A program made the position numbers and the translations under genes. From assembly GCF_963974425.1 (NCBI RefSeq), contig NZ_CAXBCK010000014.1, positions 1 to 64,000 on the forward strand: a DNA stretch of 64,000 nt. The letters are read 5' to 3'. This document shows, piece by piece, positions 25,063 to 33,132 of the stretch (position 1 is the stretch's first letter; each line of letters starts with the position of its first letter). The DNA comes from Marixanthomonas sp963974425 (GTDB lineage Bacteria; Bacteroidota; Bacteroidia; Flavobacteriales; Flavobacteriaceae). Below the pieces are notes generated by a model. That model was not told where the DNA came from, did no database searches, and worked only from the letters and a program-made list of their open reading frames with translations.

Positions 25063-25578
25063 ATGTTAAAATCACTCTTAAAATTCCCCGTTTTATTTTT
25101 GTTAATTTCCAATGTGATGTATTCGCAAGTAGGAGTTAACACCACAACACCCGATCCCTCAACTGCCTTAGATGTCAATGGAACAACTAGGGTCAGAACC
25201 CTATCCAATGGTGCCGTATATAGCAATGCCAATGGAGATCTAAATAATAATGGGCCACAAACTATTGCTGCCGGTTTAATTCAAGGAAATGGAACTGCCA
25301 TAAAAATTAGCGGTGCAACTGTTTCAAGACTAAATGAAGGTGATTATCAAGTTACTTTTAATACACCTAGACCCACAACTACCTATATTATCAATTTAGC
25401 TACAATAGATTGTGGTGGAAATTGTAATGGATCAGCAAATACATATGATGACCCTGGTATTACGTATTACCAAAGACAAGCTGCTGGTTTTAGGATTAAT
25501 ATTGGTGATAGTGATAATGGTGCCACACAAAAAGATGATATTGATATTGAATTCACCTTTTCAGTAATCGATTTTTAA
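25063..25578 (+). CDS. Small secreted paralogue of the preceding protein
   Basis: A 171-residue protein from the ATG at 25063 (MLKSLLKFPVLFLLISNVMY), with a signal peptide ending YSQ. The mature protein begins 'VGVNTTTPDPSTALDVNGTT' and then follows the C-terminal domain of the upstream protein almost block for block ('RVRTLSNGAVYSNANGDLNN'; a 'DCGGNC' cysteine pair in place of 'NCNNC'; final 'FTFSVIDF'). A TTG 21 nt upstream is in frame but would spoil the signal peptide. The pair looks like a tandem duplication in which one copy kept only the leader and the terminal domain. Function unknown. Confidence 0.7.
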   Translation: MLKSLLKFPVLFLLISNVMYSQVGVNTTTPDPSTALDVNGTTRVRTLSNGAVYSNANGDLNNNGPQTIAAGLIQGNGTAIKISGATVSRLNEGDYQVTFNTPRPTTTYIINLATIDCGGNCNGSANTYDDPGITYYQRQAAGFRINIGDSDNGATQKDDIDIEFTFSVIDF

Positions 25579-25599
25579 AAAAATTAGAATTATCCATTA

Positions 25600-25633
25600 A
25601 AAAAGCCTACTTAATTATTCAAGTAGGCTTTTT
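25600..25633. terminator. Bidirectional terminator between secreted protein gene and lpdA
   Basis: A perfect 13-bp stem (25600-25612 with 25621-25633) and an 8-nt loop, with A's on the left and T's on the right. It can end both the plus-strand secreted-protein transcript and the minus-strand lpdA transcript. Confidence 0.88.
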
Positions 25634-25654
25634 TAATAATAGTTATTTTATTAA

Positions 25655-27058
25655 CTATGAATGTATTGGTCTATTTTCAGTTGCCGCTAATGCAGCTTCT
25701 TTAACAGCTTCAGCATACGTTGGGTGTGCGTGGCTCATACGAGCTATATCTTCAGCACTCGCTCTAAACTCCATTGCTGTTACTGCTTCAGCAATTAAAT
25801 CGGCAGCACGGGCACCTACCATATGTACTCCCAACACCTCATCGGTTTCTTTATCGGCTAATATTTTTACAAATCCATCTGTGTCACCACTTGCACGGCT
25901 TCTTCCTAAGGCACGCATTGGAAATTGACCGCTTTTATACTCAACTTTATCTTCTTTTAACTGCTCTTCTGTTTTTCCTACCGAAGCAACTTCTGGCCAA
26001 GTGTAAACTACACCAGGAATAAGATTATAATCGATATGCGGTTTTTGTCCGGCTAATATTTCAGCTACTAACGTGCCTTCTTCTTCCGCTTTATGCGCTA
26101 ACATAGCACCTTTAACTACATCACCAATTGCGTAAATATTTTTCACGCTAGTTTGTAAGTGCTCGTTCACTTCAATCTGTCCTTTTTCATTTACTTTCAC
26201 ACCTGCTTTATCCGCTTTTAAACCATCGGTAAACGGTCTTCTTCCGACTGAAACCAAACAGTAATCACCTGTAAATGTTACTTCTTTATCTTTTTTATCG
26301 GTCGCCGTAATTGTAACTTCATCTTTCTTTCTTTCTACTGCGGAAACTTTATGCGACACATAAAACTTCACACCTTGTTTTTTCATCACTTTGGTAAGCT
26401 CTTTACTTTGCGCTTTATCCATCGTTGGAATGATGCGGTCCATATATTCTACTACAGAAACCTCTGCCCCCAAACGACGATACACTTGACCTAATTCTAA
26501 TCCAATAACACCCCCGCCAATAACGATCATGTGCTTCGGGATTTCCTTTAAAGTCAATGCTTCAGTTGAAGTTATAATGCGTTCCTTATCAATTTCGATA
26601 AAAGGTAGTGTCGCGGGTTTACTTCCGGTTGCGATAATGGTGTGCTTAGCTTCGATGGTTTTATCACCATCTTCAGAAGAAACAACAATATGCGTTTCAT
26701 CTTTAAAAGAACCTACACCAGTAAGTACGTCAATTTTGTTTTTATTCATCAAAAAATCGATTCCTTTTGTAGTTTGTTCTACTACCGAAGCTTTGCGATC
26801 GATCATTTTTTTGAAGTTGATTTTTACATCACCTGGAAATTCAATTCCGTGGTCTTCAAAATGTTTGATTGCCTCTTCATAATGGTGTGAAGAGTCTAAT
26901 AATGCTTTACTTGGAATACACCCAACGTTAAGGCAAGTACCGCCAAGGGTGTTATATTTTTCAATGATTGCGGTTTTCATCCCTAGTTGTGCGCAGCGAA
27001 TTGCAGCAACATATCCTCCGGGACCAGAACCGATAACGGCAACATCATAGGTGCTCAT
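25655..27058 (-). CDS. lpdA: Dihydrolipoyl dehydrogenase (E3)
   Basis: A 467-residue FAD flavoprotein. 'VAVIGSGPGGYVAAIRCAQL' binds FAD, 'GGTCLNVGCIPSK' holds the redox disulfide (Cys42 and Cys47), 'MIVIGGGVIGLELG' binds NAD and 'SHAHPTYAEAVKEA' carries the catalytic His-Glu pair. The enzyme reoxidises dihydrolipoamide in the pyruvate and 2-oxoglutarate dehydrogenase and glycine cleavage complexes. No E1 or E2 gene is adjacent, so it is a stand-alone E3 that may serve several complexes. Confidence 0.97.
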   Translation of the reverse strand: MSTYDVAVIGSGPGGYVAAIRCAQLGMKTAIIEKYNTLGGTCLNVGCIPSKALLDSSHHYEEAIKHFEDHGIEFPGDVKINFKKMIDRKASVVEQTTKGIDFLMNKNKIDVLTGVGSFKDETHIVVSSEDGDKTIEAKHTIIATGSKPATLPFIEIDKERIITSTEALTLKEIPKHMIVIGGGVIGLELGQVYRRLGAEVSVVEYMDRIIPTMDKAQSKELTKVMKKQGVKFYVSHKVSAVERKKDEVTITATDKKDKEVTFTGDYCLVSVGRRPFTDGLKADKAGVKVNEKGQIEVNEHLQTSVKNIYAIGDVVKGAMLAHKAEEEGTLVAEILAGQKPHIDYNLIPGVVYTWPEVASVGKTEEQLKEDKVEYKSGQFPMRALGRSRASGDTDGFVKILADKETDEVLGVHMVGARAADLIAEAVTAMEFRASAEDIARMSHAHPTYAEAVKEAALAATENRPIHS

Positions 27059-27142
27059 AAGGTGTGTTTTTGGTTTAAAACCGCAAAGTTACAATGTAAT
27101 TTAACAATGGGCAATTTTGAAGTGTAAAGGATTGTTAATTTA

Positions 27143-27604
27143 TTACTGTAAACTTAGTTGGGTTGTGTTTTTCACTTCGCTAATGCTAAAGGAACTTTGT
27201 GTACTCCCTATATGTTTAATAGTGGTAAGCTTGTTTACCATAAAAGATCGAAACTGCTTAATGTCCTTCACTACAACTTTCAGCAAATAGTCATAATCCC
27301 CACTTACATGAAAGCACTCTAAAACCTCATCAAGACTTGTAACTTCTTCTTCAAACATAGTTAAGTAATCTTGGGCGTGCTGTACCAATTTTATATGACA
27401 AAAAACCGTAAATCCTTTGTTTACTTTTTCTTTATCCAATATGGATACATATTTAGTGATTATACCTTCACGCTCTAGTTTTTTTATCCGTTCATAAACT
27501 GCTGTAACTGATAAATTTAACTGTAAAGAAAGTTGTTTATTAGTCTGTTTTGCATTTTCCTGAAGTAATTGCAATAAGGCTTTATCTATTGTGTCTAAAT
27601 TCAT
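27143..27604 (-). CDS. Lrp/AsnC-family transcriptional regulator
   Basis: A 153-residue protein. The N-terminal helix-turn-helix ('TNKQLSLQLNLSVTAVYERI') and the following linker 'REGIITKYVSILD' are typical of Lrp/AsnC. The C-terminal RAM ligand-binding domain carries 'VLECFHVSGDYDYLLKVVVK'. It is divergently transcribed from the methionine gamma-lyase-like gene across a 177-bp gap. Lrp-type regulators are often controlled by the amino acid handled by the neighbour, so methionine or a related amino acid is a plausible effector (inference). Confidence 0.9.
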   Translation of the reverse strand: MNLDTIDKALLQLLQENAKQTNKQLSLQLNLSVTAVYERIKKLEREGIITKYVSILDKEKVNKGFTVFCHIKLVQHAQDYLTMFEEEVTSLDEVLECFHVSGDYDYLLKVVVKDIKQFRSFMVNKLTTIKHIGSTQSSFSISEVKNTTQLSLQ

Positions 27605-27781
27605 ACCTGAAAATTTTTCTGAAACATACTGAATTTAATGAATATTTAAGTTATAAAATCCATAATAATTAATTTAAACCGTTTTATAATCTAAATATTC
27701 GACCAACCATTGACAAATAGTCTAACAACCATTATTTTTGAAAGAATTGAAACTAAAATTTTAAACTCAAAATATATTTTA

Positions 27782-28993
27782 ATGGCCGATTCTAAAGATT
27801 TTAATCCAGCAGACAGTATACAAGACCTTCAATATTTTGGAGAGTTCGGTGGTGTGAATCCATCAATATCAGACTCTTCAACCTACACTTTCCTTTCAGC
27901 AAAGACAATGTTCGATACTTTTGAAGGCAATGCTGAAGGATGTTATTTATACTCACGTCACTCTTCCCCCTCAAACCTTTATCTTGGAGAAGCACTTGCT
28001 GCAATGGAAGGTACGGAAACTGCAAATGTTGCCGCAACTGGAATGGGCGCTATTGTACCAGCCATCATGCAATTGTGCTGTGCTGGTGATCACGTAGTTT
28101 CTAGCCGAACTATTTACGGCGGGACCTACGCTTACCTAAAAAACTTCGCTCCCCGCTTAAACATCAATACTGCTTTTGTAGATATTACCGATATAGATAA
28201 AGTTGAAGCAGCGATTACCGAAAACACAAAAGTAATTTTCTGTGAAACCGTAAGCAACCCGTTATTAGAAGTAGCCGATATTGCTGAACTTTCTAAACTC
28301 GCTAAAAAACACGGCATAAAACTATTAGTAGACAATACCTTCTCTCCTCTTTCGGTTTCTCCGGCGAAGTTTGGTGCCGATGTTGTGTTACACAGTTTAA
28401 CAAAATTCATAAATGGTAGTAGCGACACTATGGGCGGTGTTATGTGTGGAACGCAAGAGTTTATTAACGAGCTTAGAAGTGTAAACGATGGTGCTAGCAT
28501 GCTCATGGGAGCATCGATGGACAGTATGCGTGCAGCTTCTATCCTTAAAAATATGCGTACGTTACATATTCGGGTGAAACAACACAGTAAAAATGCAATG
28601 TATTTAGCCGAAAAATTTCAAAAGGATGGGTTAAAAACTGTATACCCAGGATTGGCTTCACACCCAAGTCATGAAAAATTCAAGAAAATGATGAATGCTG
28701 AATATGGATACGGCGGCATGTTAACTGTTGATGTTGGCAGCTTAGATAAAGCCAACGAATTGATGGAACTCATGCAAGAACGCAACTTAGGGTATCTAGC
28801 TGTAAGCTTAGGTTTTTATAAAACGTTATTCAGTGCTCCGGGAACTTCAACCTCTTCTGAAATTTCTGAAGAAGAGCAAGCTGAAATGGGCCTTACCGAT
28901 GGATTAATACGCTTTTCTATTGGGTTAGATAACAATATAGAACGCACCTATGATATGATGCGAGCATGTATGGTGAAAGTTGGAATTTTATAA
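27782..28993 (+). CDS. PLP-dependent transsulfuration-family enzyme, methionine gamma-lyase-like
   Basis: A 403-residue enzyme from the ATG at 27782 (MADSKDFNPADSIQ). An upstream in-frame codon at 27710 would add a non-family leader. Cys/Met-metabolism PLP signatures: 'YSRHSSPSNLYLGEALAAME', 'ATGMGAIVPAI', 'SRTIYGGTYAYLKN', 'LLVDNTFSPL' and the PLP lysine in 'LHSLTKFINGSSD'. Members include methionine gamma-lyase, cystathionine gamma-synthase and gamma-lyase; the overall look and the Lrp neighbour favour methionine gamma-lyase, but the specificity is not certain. It is followed by a terminator at 29017. Confidence 0.85.
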   Translation: MADSKDFNPADSIQDLQYFGEFGGVNPSISDSSTYTFLSAKTMFDTFEGNAEGCYLYSRHSSPSNLYLGEALAAMEGTETANVAATGMGAIVPAIMQLCCAGDHVVSSRTIYGGTYAYLKNFAPRLNINTAFVDITDIDKVEAAITENTKVIFCETVSNPLLEVADIAELSKLAKKHGIKLLVDNTFSPLSVSPAKFGADVVLHSLTKFINGSSDTMGGVMCGTQEFINELRSVNDGASMLMGASMDSMRAASILKNMRTLHIRVKQHSKNAMYLAEKFQKDGLKTVYPGLASHPSHEKFKKMMNAEYGYGGMLTVDVGSLDKANELMELMQERNLGYLAVSLGFYKTLFSAPGTSTSSEISEEEQAEMGLTDGLIRFSIGLDNNIERTYDMMRACMVKVGIL

Positions 28994-29016
28994 AGCAAAA
29001 TACATACTTTTTAAAT

Positions 29017-29055
29017 AAAAGCGGACTTGATAATTATATTCTCGTCCGCTTTTTC
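29017..29055 (+). terminator. Terminator after the transsulfuration enzyme
   Basis: A 10-bp stem (29017-29026 with 29044-29053) and a 17-nt A/T-rich loop; the right arm runs into TTTT. It lies 23 nt after the stop, so nhaC probably has its own promoter in the remaining 60 bp. Confidence 0.7.
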
Positions 29056-29111
29056 ATTTGCATACCATTTTACAAAATCGTAACATTACATCTAATTTAA
29101 ACACTACATTA

Positions 29112-30593
29112 ATGGAGGGCCAAAACCAAAATCCTGAAAACGAAAACGTTATAGAAAACAAGAATCTTAACATTTGGGAAGCTTTAATTCCCGTTTTTGC
29201 TTTAATAGGGATGCTGGCCTATAATGTATATGTATATGGTGACGATGCATTAAGTGGAAGTAATCAATTTATTTTATTAATGGGGGCTGCTGTAGCTGCC
29301 ATTGTAGGGGCTTACAATAAAGTAGATTACAAAATGATGATAGAGGAAGTTGCTAAAAATATAAAATCGACTTCTGGAGCCATTCTCATATTATTAATGG
29401 TTGGTTCTTTAGCTGGTACTTGGCTTTTAAGCGGTATTATACCCACCATGATTTATTATGGGCTACAAGTATTAAATCCTACTATTTTTCTAGCAGCTTG
29501 TGTTGTTATCTGTGCTATTATTTCAGTAGCCACTGGCAGTAGTTGGACAACTTCAGCTACCGTAGGTATTGCTCTAATTGGTATTGCCGAAGCACTTGGT
29601 ATCTCATTAGGAATGACAGCTGGCGCTGTACTTTCGGGCGCCTATTTTGGAGATAAGCTCTCCCCTTTGAGTGACACTACAAATTTAGCACCAGCTATGG
29701 CTGGGACCGATTTGTTTACGCACATTCGATACATGACATTAACCACGATACCAACCATTATAATTACCATATTGTTTTTTGTCATATTAGGATTTACATT
29801 GGATACAGAGGGCGTGGCAGACACCGCATCAATATTGTCGTCTATTGAAGCGTCTTTTAATGTTAGTCCGTGGCTTTTTCTTGTACCTGTTTTAGTTATT
29901 GGAATGATAATTAAAAAAACACCTCCCTTAATCGCCTTACTAATTGGTACTTTATTAGGAGGCGTGTTTGCTTTAATTTTTCAACCTGGTGTAGTTGCCG
30001 CCATAGGCGGATCCGAAAACTTAACTTTTATGAGTGGCTATAAAGGTGTAATGGATGCTATAACAGTAGATATCGCCATTCCAACTAATAGTGAAGTATT
30101 AAATGATTTATTTTCAGCTGGAGGAATGTACGGAATGCTTGGTACCATATGGTTAATAATATGCGCTATGGTTTTTGGTGGAATTATGGAAGCGATTGGT
30201 GCTTTAGCTGCTATAAGTAGAGCTTTATTAAACTTATTCCATACCACGTTTGGTTTATTTGCGAGTACCGTTTTTACTTGTTTAGGTTTAAACTTTACCG
30301 CAAGTGATCAATACTTGGCTATTGTAGTTCCTGGAAAAATGTATGCGCAAGCATATAAGGATAAAGGGTTGGCTCCAGAGAATTTATCTAGAACTTTAGA
30401 GGATAGTGGTACCGTGACTTCTGTTTTAATCCCTTGGAACACTTGTGGTGCTTATCATAGTGGCGTTTTGGGTGTGCCTGTTATAGATTATCTTTTCTTT
30501 GCAGTTTTTAACTGGTTAAGCCCATTTATGACACTATTTTTTGCCGCTTTCCGGATCAAAATCAAAATGCTCAATGAAGCTAAAGCTGCTTAA
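29112..30593 (+). CDS. nhaC: NhaC-family Na+/H+ antiporter
   Basis: A 493-residue integral membrane protein from the ATG at 29112 (MEGQNQNPENENVIENK); 54 nt of upstream in-frame sequence is rejected because it adds no family sequence. There are about twelve hydrophobic segments. NhaC features include 'ATGSSWTTSATVGIALIGI', 'GAYFGDKLSPLSDTTNLAPA' with polar residues in the ion path, and 'EDSGTVTSVLIPWNTCGAY'. It exchanges sodium for protons and suits a marine bacterium that manages a sodium gradient. It stands alone between a terminator and the peroxiredoxin operon. About 165 bp follow before ahpC, with a promoter box but no further gene. Confidence 0.92.
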   Translation: MEGQNQNPENENVIENKNLNIWEALIPVFALIGMLAYNVYVYGDDALSGSNQFILLMGAAVAAIVGAYNKVDYKMMIEEVAKNIKSTSGAILILLMVGSLAGTWLLSGIIPTMIYYGLQVLNPTIFLAACVVICAIISVATGSSWTTSATVGIALIGIAEALGISLGMTAGAVLSGAYFGDKLSPLSDTTNLAPAMAGTDLFTHIRYMTLTTIPTIIITILFFVILGFTLDTEGVADTASILSSIEASFNVSPWLFLVPVLVIGMIIKKTPPLIALLIGTLLGGVFALIFQPGVVAAIGGSENLTFMSGYKGVMDAITVDIAIPTNSEVLNDLFSAGGMYGMLGTIWLIICAMVFGGIMEAIGALAAISRALLNLFHTTFGLFASTVFTCLGLNFTASDQYLAIVVPGKMYAQAYKDKGLAPENLSRTLEDSGTVTSVLIPWNTCGAYHSGVLGVPVIDYLFFAVFNWLSPFMTLFFAAFRIKIKMLNEAKAA

Positions 30594-30714
30594 AACATAC
30601 ACTTTACAAGCAGTATAATGTTTCTTCTATAATTACACATATAAACTATTTATTTTATCTATACTTAGATAGAATTTTACGTTTTTATTTAGAAAATTAA
30701 GCGGTTATTTCTCC

Positions 30715-30722
30715 TATTTTTG
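30715..30722 (+). promoter_or_regulatory. -7 box of the peroxiredoxin operon
   Basis: TATTTTTG matches TAnnTTTG and lies 39 nt before the ahpC start. No good -33 TTG is seen at the usual spacing, so activation by a regulator (OxyR is encoded at 2136) is possible; I do not see a clear operator. Confidence 0.45.
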
Positions 30723-30761
30723 CCAGTGAAATAAAACAATAACTTTAAAATTAATTTTTAT

Positions 30762-31397
30762 ATGTCATTAGTAGGAAAACAATTTCCAAATATTACAGTA
30801 GATGCTATGAACGAGATGGGAGACACCCTTCAAATTAACGTTCTAGAAGAAGCTAAAAAGAATAATAAGAAAGTAATCTTATTCTGGTACCCAAAAGACT
30901 TTACTTATGTGTGCCCTACTGAAATTCACAAATTTCAAGAGGCTTTAAAGCAATTTGAAGACAAAAACACAATGGTAATTGGTGCTTCTTGCGATACTCC
31001 TGAGGTTCACTTTGCGTGGTTAAACACACCAAGAGACAATGGAGGAATTGAAGGCGTTACTTACCCATTATTGGCAGATACAAACCGTAACCTTTCAAGT
31101 GCATTAGGTATTCTTGACATTGAAGGAGAATCGTATGACGAAGAGCAAGATTTAGTTACCCTTAAAGGTTCAAATGTAACATACCGTGCAACTTACCTAA
31201 TTGATGAAGAAGGTAAAATATTCCACGAAAGTGTTAACGACATGCCATTAGGTCGTAACGTAAACGAATACCTTAGATTAGTTGACGCATACACTCACGT
31301 TCAAGAAAAAGGTGAAGTATGCCCTGCAAACTGGGAAGAAGGTAAAGAAGGTATGATTGCCACTCGTGATGGTGTTGCTACGTACCTACAAAACTAA
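30762..31397 (+). CDS. Typical 2-Cys peroxiredoxin (AhpC/Prx1 class)
   Basis: A 211-residue thiol peroxidase. The peroxidatic cysteine is Cys51 in 'KDFTYVCPTE' with the catalytic Thr and the Arg-containing loop conserved. The resolving cysteine is Cys187 in 'GEVCPANWEEG'. It reduces hydrogen peroxide, organic peroxides and peroxynitrite using a thioredoxin-type donor. The next gene, 5 bp downstream, encodes a thioredoxin-like protein that may be that donor, and a DUF6952 gene follows. No AhpF gene is present, in keeping with thioredoxin-fed recycling. Confidence 0.93.
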   Translation: MSLVGKQFPNITVDAMNEMGDTLQINVLEEAKKNNKKVILFWYPKDFTYVCPTEIHKFQEALKQFEDKNTMVIGASCDTPEVHFAWLNTPRDNGGIEGVTYPLLADTNRNLSSALGILDIEGESYDEEQDLVTLKGSNVTYRATYLIDEEGKIFHESVNDMPLGRNVNEYLRLVDAYTHVQEKGEVCPANWEEGKEGMIATRDGVATYLQN

Positions 31398-31402
31398 ACA
31401 GC

Positions 31403-31717
31403 ATGTTAGTAGAGCTTAAAGACGATAGTCTAAAACAACTGGTTGAAGAAGAGCAAAATGTGGTGGTACAGTACGCTGCATCTTGGTGTGGGAACTGTAG
31501 ATTGATGAAACCGAAATTTAAGAAGCTTTCTAATGAAGTAGAAAATTTTAAATTCGTAATTGTTGATGCAGAAAAATTCCCAGAAAGCCGCCAAATGGCT
31601 ACTGTGGATAACCTGCCTACATTTGCAACCTTCAAAGACGGAAAATTTGTTAATCAGGTTCAAACCAACAAGTTTGATCCATTAAAAGAGTTAGTAGATG
31701 AAGTTGCCAGTAATTAG
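31403..31717 (+). CDS. Thioredoxin-like protein with a WCGNC active site
   Basis: A 104-residue single-domain thioredoxin fold without a signal peptide. The active site reads 'SWCGNCRLM' (Cys29, Cys32) instead of the usual WCGPC. Replacing the proline generally raises the redox potential, so it may work differently from the main thioredoxin. The cis-proline segment 'NLPTFATFKDG' is present. It follows the peroxiredoxin by 5 bp and overlaps the DUF6952 gene by 20 bp, so all three form one operon. It is a plausible reductant for the peroxiredoxin. Confidence 0.88.
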   Translation: MLVELKDDSLKQLVEEEQNVVVQYAASWCGNCRLMKPKFKKLSNEVENFKFVIVDAEKFPESRQMATVDNLPTFATFKDGKFVNQVQTNKFDPLKELVDEVASN

Positions 31718-31946
31718 ACACTTACAACGTAATAACTCCACAGTACAAATAGAGAATTGCATTGAAGTCTTAGAATCTTTTAGCGAATACAATCGCATAA
31801 GTGATGAAGAGTTAAATGTAGTTGGTGAATTAATCACCAATCTTTGTGGTGCTGTAGAAGTTAATCAAATGATCGAAGACGGAATGCCGGAACGTGATGC
31901 AGCTAATGCTTTTTCAAAGAAAGTTATTGGTTCTATAGACCGGTAG
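31698..31946 (+). CDS. DUF6952-family small protein
   Basis: An 82-residue helical, acidic protein that starts inside the thioredoxin gene (20-bp overlap in another frame). The pattern 'MKLPVIRHL...ELNVVGELITNLCGAVEVNQMI...GMPERDAANAFSKKVIGSID' is one I associate with the DUF6952 family, found behind peroxiredoxin-thioredoxin pairs in Flavobacteria. A single cysteine (Cys50) lies in a hydrophobic stretch. It may be an adaptor of the peroxide-reducing pair; this is inference from the conserved neighbourhood. A terminator follows at 31969. Confidence 0.75.
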   Translation: MKLPVIRHLQRNNSTVQIENCIEVLESFSEYNRISDEELNVVGELITNLCGAVEVNQMIEDGMPERDAANAFSKKVIGSIDR

Positions 31947-31968
31947 CACGTAATAAATAACACTTATA

Positions 31969-32004
31969 AATCCCCCTTCACAATAGTTGTTGGGGGATTT
32001 TTAT
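31969..32004 (+). terminator. Terminator of the peroxiredoxin operon
   Basis: A 9-bp stem (31969-31977 with 31993-32001) with five G-C pairs and a 15-nt loop, followed by TTTATTTT. It lies 22 nt after the DUF6952 stop. Confidence 0.85.
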
Positions 32005-32093
32005 TTTCAGAAAAGAGTCAAATGTTTATGATTACTTTTAGAAATATCAACCAAAGGTTTATGTAACTTTATATTTCATAAAAAATAAAAGAG

Positions 32094-32594
32094 ATGGCTA
32101 CTATAACATTAGGCGGAAATAAAATTGAAACTTCAGGGAAACTACCTCAAAAAGGCGATAAAGTCCCTAATTTTAAATTGACTGCTCAAGACATGTCAAC
32201 CAAGACGCTTGAGGATTATAAAGGCAAACGTGTTGTTTTAAATATTTTTCCGAGTATCGACACCAATGTGTGTGCAACTTCTGTAAAAACGTTTAACGAA
32301 AAAGCAACAGGTTTAAAAAACACCGAAGTATTGTGTATTTCACGCGACCTTCCCTTTGCTCAAAAACGTTTTGTAAGCGATGAAGATATTACTAACGTGA
32401 CTAATCTTTCAGACTTTAAAACTGGTAACTTCGGGAAAGAATATGGACTAGAAATGATTAGCGGTGCTCTAGAAGGACTACACTCAAGAGCTGTACTTGT
32501 ATTAGATGAAGAAGGTACTGTAATTCACTCGCAACAAGTACCTGAAATTGGTGAAGAGCCCGATTATCTTTCAGCATTAAAGCCTTTATTATAG
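32094..32594 (+). CDS. tpx: Thiol peroxidase Tpx without the canonical resolving cysteine
   Basis: A 166-residue atypical 2-Cys peroxiredoxin. The peroxidatic cysteine is Cys60 in 'FPSIDTNVCATSV' and 'VLCISRDLPFAQKRF' follows. In E. coli Tpx the resolving cysteine is Cys95 in 'SRFCGAEG'; here the aligned position is Val94 ('KRFVSDED'). The only other cysteine is Cys81, matching the non-essential E. coli Cys82. The enzyme may act with one cysteine or resolve differently. It lies in front of dgkA with a one-base gap and probably supports peroxide defence together with the AhpC operon just upstream. Confidence 0.92.
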   Translation: MATITLGGNKIETSGKLPQKGDKVPNFKLTAQDMSTKTLEDYKGKRVVLNIFPSIDTNVCATSVKTFNEKATGLKNTEVLCISRDLPFAQKRFVSDEDITNVTNLSDFKTGNFGKEYGLEMISGALEGLHSRAVLVLDEEGTVIHSQQVPEIGEEPDYLSALKPLL

Positions 32595-32595
32595 T

Positions 32596-32955
32596 ATGTG
32601 GGATTCCTTTCTTGGTAAACGCCTTAAAGGTTGCGGCTACGCAGCCAAAGGTGCTTGGATGTTACTCAAGAATGAGCATAGCATACAAGTGCAAGCCTTT
32701 ATAGCGGTTATAATGACTATTGCTGGGTTTTACTTTCATATTTCTACAACCGAATGGATGCTACAAATATTTGCAATTGCACTAGTGATGAGTATCGAAG
32801 GATTGAATACAGCCGCTGAAGAAATTGCAGATTTTGTCCATCCCGACTTTCATAACAAAATAGGACTTATAAAAGACATCGCCGCTGGGGCCGTTTTTTT
32901 TGCTGCAGTCGGTGCTGTTATAATTGGATGCATTATTTATATTCCGAAGTTTTAA
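32596..32955 (+). CDS. dgkA: Diacylglycerol kinase / undecaprenol kinase (DgkA family)
   Basis: A 119-residue protein with three membrane helices, the normal DgkA size. Motifs: 'AWMLLKNEHSIQVQAFIA' with the N-terminal Glu/His, 'VMSIEGLNTAAEEIADFVHP' and 'GLIKDIAAGAVFFAA' with the catalytic Lys-Asp pair. It phosphorylates diacylglycerol or undecaprenol at the inner membrane using ATP, recycling lipids from envelope synthesis. It begins one base after the tpx stop. The 177 bp to ftsK contain a promoter box and no gene. Confidence 0.9.
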   Translation: MWDSFLGKRLKGCGYAAKGAWMLLKNEHSIQVQAFIAVIMTIAGFYFHISTTEWMLQIFAIALVMSIEGLNTAAEEIADFVHPDFHNKIGLIKDIAAGAVFFAAVGAVIIGCIIYIPKF

Positions 32956-33082
32956 AAGGATTACTTCTCATCTACATCTAGTTCCAGTGCCTCATAGATG
33001 CATATTTTTAATCTAAGATTTAATTGTTTTTTTCAATTTACTTTCTCAAAAATACAGCTGCATTTTCAATAATTTTATGTAG

Positions 33083-33109
33083 TTTGTGACGTTCTATATT
33101 GTATTTTTG
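33083..33109 (+). promoter_or_regulatory. Promoter candidate of the ftsK operon
   Basis: TTTG (33083-33086) followed after 15 nt by TATTTTTG (33102-33109), which matches the Bacteroidota -7 box. The spacing is a little shorter than the usual 17-20 nt. The -7 box lies 23 nt before the ftsK ATG. Confidence 0.5.
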
Positions 33110-33132
33110 CTCAAAAGACAACCCAATCCTCC

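Noticed and set aside
23713..25578. Prophage tail-fibre genes (GIGTT-type motifs)
   Set aside because: Both proteins have bacterial signal peptides and terminators, and no other phage gene is present in the window.
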